Positions 17,050 to 17,887 of a stretch of 17,887 bases of DNA are shown piece by piece. The notes beneath the pieces were generated by a model, which searched no databases, was not told the origin of the DNA, and saw only the letters and a list, made by a program, of their open reading frames with translations. This DNA comes from Ectocarpus siliculosus (taxonomy: Eukaryota; Sar; Phaeophyceae; Ectocarpales; Ectocarpaceae). Position 1 is the stretch's first letter; every line of letters starts with the position of its first letter. The DNA is taken from contig FN648954.1 in NCBI GenBank assembly GCA_000310025.1, positions 1 through 17,887 on the forward strand, written 5' to 3'. A program made the position numbers and the translations under genes.

Positions 17050-17887
17050 TTAATGGGGGCGCGCAACGTTATCAGGCAACGAATCAGTCCCGGGGTCACC
17101 ACGCGACATGTCGACGTTGCGAAGGATCCCCTTAAAAAGGGCACTGCCGCTGTGAACTTGGAGGCACCAGGATCCGGAGACGGCGGTTTCAGCGGTGGAG
17201 TAGCGAACATCAGGAGGGGCGAGCTTGACAGGGCCAGGATCGTCCAAGAAGCGGACGACGTAGAAGTCGGACGGTAGAGGCGGTCCAGTAATCTTGCCCA
17301 ACCACCAGAATCCATCGCGAGCTTTGTACCAGAAGAAGGCGCCTGCAGGTAGCGGAGTATTGGCGAAGCGACGGTCCCAAGTTGAACGAGAGACGAGCGA
17401 ATAACCCGAAGGCAAAGCTCGCTCCCCTTTAGCGCGCGCCGTCTCGCGGGTGGCCGCACCAATACGCATCGCCCGATAGCGACGATTCGTTTGGCGATGT
17501 TGATCAGGCGAACCCGTCCAGTACCGGAGAATGTGGGGCTTGGAATGCTGGAGGTCCATCTCACGTTCCCAAGAAGGACGAAGAAGACCTTTCCAATGCG
17601 TTTGGTATAAAACAGCGATGGTGCCACCACGGCCACGAACAGACTGATGGCCACTAATGCGGTCAACCTCGAGACGTTCGACCGGAGTCGACACGTCGTC
17701 TTCCGTAACATGGTAGGGAGGAGATTTATTCGCATAGGAGTTTAGCACATACGGTGTAAGGCCGGCAGGCAGGAACCGAGGCAAGTCTTCAGTGTCATGC
17801 GGATTAGCGCAAGGCTTGCAACGCGCAACTGACACACGGGTTTTTCGAGTCCGGACCCGGCAGATCCGATGGAAGATCCAAATACAG
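17050..17887 (-). mobile_element. pol: C-terminal end of a Ty3/gypsy-like polyprotein with chromodomain (partial)
   Basis: The frame is open from the right edge to a stop at 17050, about 278 codons, with no start inside the window. It shows VARCKPCANPHDT, then a proline/tyrosine-rich stretch, then a chromodomain-like block (about 17510-17700): RLEVDRISGHQSVRG, then HWKGLLRPSWE and ILRYW, where the HW-K-G-L...SWE core is typical of chromodomains. A chromodomain behind integrase marks the chromovirus branch of Ty3/gypsy elements and is thought to direct insertion to marked chromatin. A second compact domain follows (about 17180-17350) with FFWYKARDGFWWLGKI and VVRFLDDPGPVKL, resembling SH3-like or Tudor-like barrels. 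Integrase and RT would lie to the right of the window. It has no frameshift in the visible part, unlike the copia element. Confidence 0.65.

Noticed and set aside
1-17887. tRNA or rRNA genes
   Set aside because: No cloverleaf with T-loop GGTTCRA-type box or rRNA signature was recognised on either strand by eye; a tRNAscan run would settle it.

Overview
The window looks like nuclear DNA of a eukaryote. Intron sizes, the type of secreted protein and the mix of LTR retroelements fit a brown alga of the Ectocarpus type, but this is inferred from gene style and no species marker is visible. Nothing bacterial was found: no operons, no Shine-Dalgarno-led genes, no tRNA or rRNA.

Left half (1-8810, minus strand): one long gene split by introns. 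I assembled it from ten coding exons whose GT/AG sites and reading phases all agree. It encodes a secreted protein of at least 690 residues that runs off the left edge. The order is: signal peptide; a repeat module of about 140 residues that I cannot assign to a known family; a linker; a short acidic six-cysteine segment; a complete WSC domain with eight cysteines; a second, N-terminally reduced copy of the module; and a third copy. The three modules align to each other through CNG, DG(D/E)...FY, LW(V), PxL and (V/I)xLxxxC positions. The WSC cassette and the acidic cysteine cassette are each bounded by phase-1 introns, the usual mark of exon shuffling. A carbohydrate-binding or cell-wall role is plausible from the WSC domain, but is inference.

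Middle (8811-10054): about 1.2 kb of intergenic or transposon-edge DNA with no convincing gene. It holds a row of three small hairpins at 9896-9948.

Right-centre (10055-15567, minus strand): a Ty1/copia-type retrotransposon lying just upstream of the secreted-protein gene and in the same orientation. Gag with two CCHC knuckles, protease, integrase, reverse transcriptase and RNase H are all recognisable in the correct copia order, but the coding region changes frame about six times, with almost no nonsense codons inside the segments. A 68-bp perfect direct repeat sits at the end of pol and upstream of gag. A normal pair of LTRs could not be identified.

Right end (15568-17887): about 1.5 kb without a supported gene, containing a dense cluster of inverted repeats (16316-16443). 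Then comes the C-terminal end of a second retroelement polyprotein, Ty3/gypsy-like, with a chromodomain and a further C-terminal domain. It enters from the right edge on the minus strand and stops at 17050.
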